Positions 62,527-64,000 of a stretch of DNA of 64,000 bases are shown here, one piece after another (positions within the stretch are counted from its first letter, which is position 1; the number at the start of each line of letters is the position of its first letter). The stretch lies in NCBI RefSeq assembly GCF_000372425.1, contig NZ_AQVD01000002.1, positions 234,673 to 298,672 on the forward strand. The letters are read 5' to 3'. The notes beneath the pieces were generated by a model, which made no database searches, was not told the origin of the DNA, and worked only from the letters and a program-made list of their open reading frames with translations. The position numbers and the translations under genes are program-made. This DNA is from Streptococcus ferus DSM 20646 (lineage in GTDB: Bacteria > Bacillota > Bacilli > Lactobacillales > Streptococcaceae).

Positions 62527-64000
62527 TTATTGTATAATTGGCCATGAGTCCACAACTTCCACTCCATCTATATTCCACGGAGAATCAATAAAAATTTGGT
62601 TTTTATTGAGACCACCTTGATAGATACCTCCTTGACTTCCCACTGGTCCATCATAGATGGTTGTTCCTTTTGGCATCTTAATCTTGTATACTTTGTCAAT
62701 CGGTGATTGTCCACTATAAGAACCATCAGGATTGGTCCAAATATCTTTGACAGCTGTATCAATTCTAACTTGGGTTCTAGATGTTGGAGCTTCAATTGTA
62801 AACCACTGTCCCATAGGGTTATCAGCACTTCCAGCTCTATAAAATATTGTATCTTCAGTTAAAACATGACTGTTATAGCGTCCGCCATAGAAATTACGAT
62901 TTGGTGTAGAAGGAAGTTCTGCCAGAGGGCCGGGATGCGTTGTACCATTGAACTCATAATCATATAAATCATTATATTTAGAAACGGTCAGACTCGCCTT
63001 AGAAACCATCTTCTTGGAAGAACTCAGCTGACTGTTAATCTCCCCCACATCATCAGAGACAGCAGCTGCGCTGACTCCGGATTTCAGACCGACATAGTCC
63101 ATGTAGCCACCCGTCAGGGTGAGGCCAAAGGCGCTCACTGCCTGAACCGTATGGTAGTGCTTAGCCATAAACATGACATCGTCCGAGGCTTTCTTGCCGG
63201 TGAAAGGGTTAAGACCCGTCTGGTTCACATAAGCCACATAGTCCTGCATAAAGGTCGGACTGCGCTCACTGACAGGCTCTTTCGCCAGCAGCTCATAGTA
63301 GCGGTTGATGACATAGAGTTCCTTTTGCCGCTCCGTCTCACTCTGGAAATACCCCTCAATAGACAGCTGATTCCCTGGGACAGGGTGCCATAAGTAAGGA
63401 AATGCCTGTTTCAGTTCCTTGAGGCTAAGGCCGTCAACTTCTTTTTTGAAGGCCTTTGAGACCTTGGGCTCTGGTATCGCTTGGTATTCAGGGGTATTCT
63501 TGATCTTTTTATAACGCTCGATGACATAGAGGTCATTGGCATCCAGACCCATATAGTCATGGCTGTCGTATTTTCGGATAACTTCTTTATAAGTCTTCTT
63601 GAACGTCTGCGGATCCATCTGGTCGACCTTGCGCTTAAAGTCAGCCAGCTTTTTGAGCCGCAGCACATCCGCATCAAGCTTAGCCTTGGGGTAGGCTTTT
63701 TGATAGGCCTCAATGGCCTTGATGTCTTTGGCAGTAAGGGTCTTGCCGTCTTTGACCTTGGCAACGACAGCCTTGTAGTTCTTTTTGAGCCGATAAACCT
63801 TTTGCGCTTCCTCGACTGTTTTATCCAGCTTGACATTGGGGTGCTTCTTCTGGTAGCGCTCAATGGCCTTGACGTCCTTGGCCTTAAGGGCTTTTCCTTT
63901 CTTAACCTTATCAACCACTTCCAGATAAGCTTCCCGATCTTCCCACTGGCTGTTAACGGTCTTGGTCCAGGCGAGGTCCTTCTTGCTGGGCAGGGTGAAG
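62527..64000 (-). CDS. Polymorphic toxin, C-terminal part (possible LXG/T7SS effector)
   Basis: The last 490 residues are visible; the N-terminus lies beyond the right edge, so the secretion domain (LXG or other) cannot be checked. It opens with a lysine-rich region of about 50-residue repeats: KKGKALKAKDVKAIERYQK, then exactly 50 residues later KDGKTLTAKDIKAIEAYQK, and a weaker third (DYMGLDANDLYVIERYKK). A pre-toxin region follows (KELKQAFPYLWHPVPGNQLS) with an Ala/Gly-rich stretch (AVSAFGLTLTGGYMDYVGLK). The final 130 residues (FYRAGSADNPMGQWFTIEAP, GGIYQGGLNKNQIFI) would be the toxic domain, possibly NAD-directed, but this is a guess. The immunity gene follows. Confidence 0.65.
   Translation of the reverse strand, partial: FTLPSKKDLAWTKTVNSQWEDREAYLEVVDKVKKGKALKAKDVKAIERYQKKHPNVKLDKTVEEAQKVYRLKKNYKAVVAKVKDGKTLTAKDIKAIEAYQKAYPKAKLDADVLRLKKLADFKRKVDQMDPQTFKKTYKEVIRKYDSHDYMGLDANDLYVIERYKKIKNTPEYQAIPEPKVSKAFKKEVDGLSLKELKQAFPYLWHPVPGNQLSIEGYFQSETERQKELYVINRYYELLAKEPVSERSPTFMQDYVAYVNQTGLNPFTGKKASDDVMFMAKHYHTVQAVSAFGLTLTGGYMDYVGLKSGVSAAAVSDDVGEINSQLSSSKKMVSKASLTVSKYNDLYDYEFNGTTHPGPLAELPSTPNRNFYGGRYNSHVLTEDTIFYRAGSADNPMGQWFTIEAPTSRTQVRIDTAVKDIWTNPDGSYSGQSPIDKVYKIKMPKGTTIYDGPVGSQGGIYQGGLNKNQIFIDSPWNIDGVEVVDSWPIIQ

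Overview
The window reads as a chromosomal segment of a Streptococcus. Evidence includes CoiA behind a competence-type box, argCJBD with a Gram-positive ARG box, hprK-lgt, ppc-ftsW, MurM/MurN-like lipid II transferases, ThiT under a TPP riboswitch, an Mn-type P-ATPase under a yybP-ykoY riboswitch, an ahpC-ahpF operon and an MntH gene. From memory, the order coiA-pepF-...-prsA-...-alaS, argCJBD, tuf-tpiA-murN-murM-Cof-HD, and hprK-lgt...ahpCF-mntH-lysS resembles S. mutans, so a mutans-group species is the best guess. The species cannot be fixed by eye. Almost all of the window is ordinary core genome with short gaps. No rRNA, tRNA, CRISPR array or insertion sequence was seen. LAYOUT: 1-6.2 kb: ATP-grasp enzyme (cut by the left edge), metallo-beta-lactamase-fold hydrolase, ftsE-ftsX, prfB with its +1 frameshift, queG and a metallophosphoesterase. 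6.2-10.4 kb: argC-argJ-argB-argD (ornithine synthesis). 10.4-12.8 kb: CPBP protease, an XRE/DUF3169 membrane cassette with a palindromic operator, and a YccF protein. 12.9-19 kb: T-box-controlled LURP-one gene plus alaS, prsA, an O-methyltransferase and a HAD phosphatase. 19-24 kb: an unassigned beta-helix protein, coiA-pepF and an RsuA-type pseudouridine synthase. 24-32.3 kb: Mn-riboswitch P-ATPase, DUF1934, HD phosphohydrolase, then Cof-murM-murN coupled through 1-nt stop/start overlaps. 32.4-33.4 kb: a decayed two-peptide bacteriocin locus. 33.6-37 kb: tpiA, a second XRE/membrane cassette and tuf. 37-43.7 kb: ECF sigma/anti-sigma pair, ftsW, ppc, and a DUF4430 lipoprotein with an ECF S component. 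43.9-49.5 kb: GH25 muramidase, TPP riboswitch-thiT, amidase, DUF368 translocase, YbaK, phosphatases. 49.6-54 kb: lysS, a 47-residue membrane peptide, mntH, bioY. 54-61.8 kb: ahpC-ahpF, two U32 proteins, envelope-associated small proteins, hprK-lgt. 61.8-64 kb: the 3' end of a polymorphic toxin locus (toxin C-terminus, immunity gene and an orphan fragment). MOST INTERESTING: (1) The toxin locus carries a 243-bp direct duplication of the pre-toxin region, about 97% identical, fused to a different 33-codon tail downstream of the immunity gene. This has the structure of a displaced orphan C-terminal module. (2) The bacteriocin locus has two adjacent leader-peptide genes that each lost one base in a short G run, behind a ComE/BlpR-like pair of 11-bp direct repeats. 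(3) Seven genes have an apparent -10 hexamer ending 7-8 nt before the start codon and no Shine-Dalgarno sequence, which predicts leaderless mRNAs. (4) Two XRE/membrane-protein cassettes carry perfect 14-bp and 19-bp inverted repeats over their promoters. (5) An ECF sigma factor gene is preceded by a promoter of ECF type. (6) The thiT ribosome binding site lies inside the riboswitch terminator stem.
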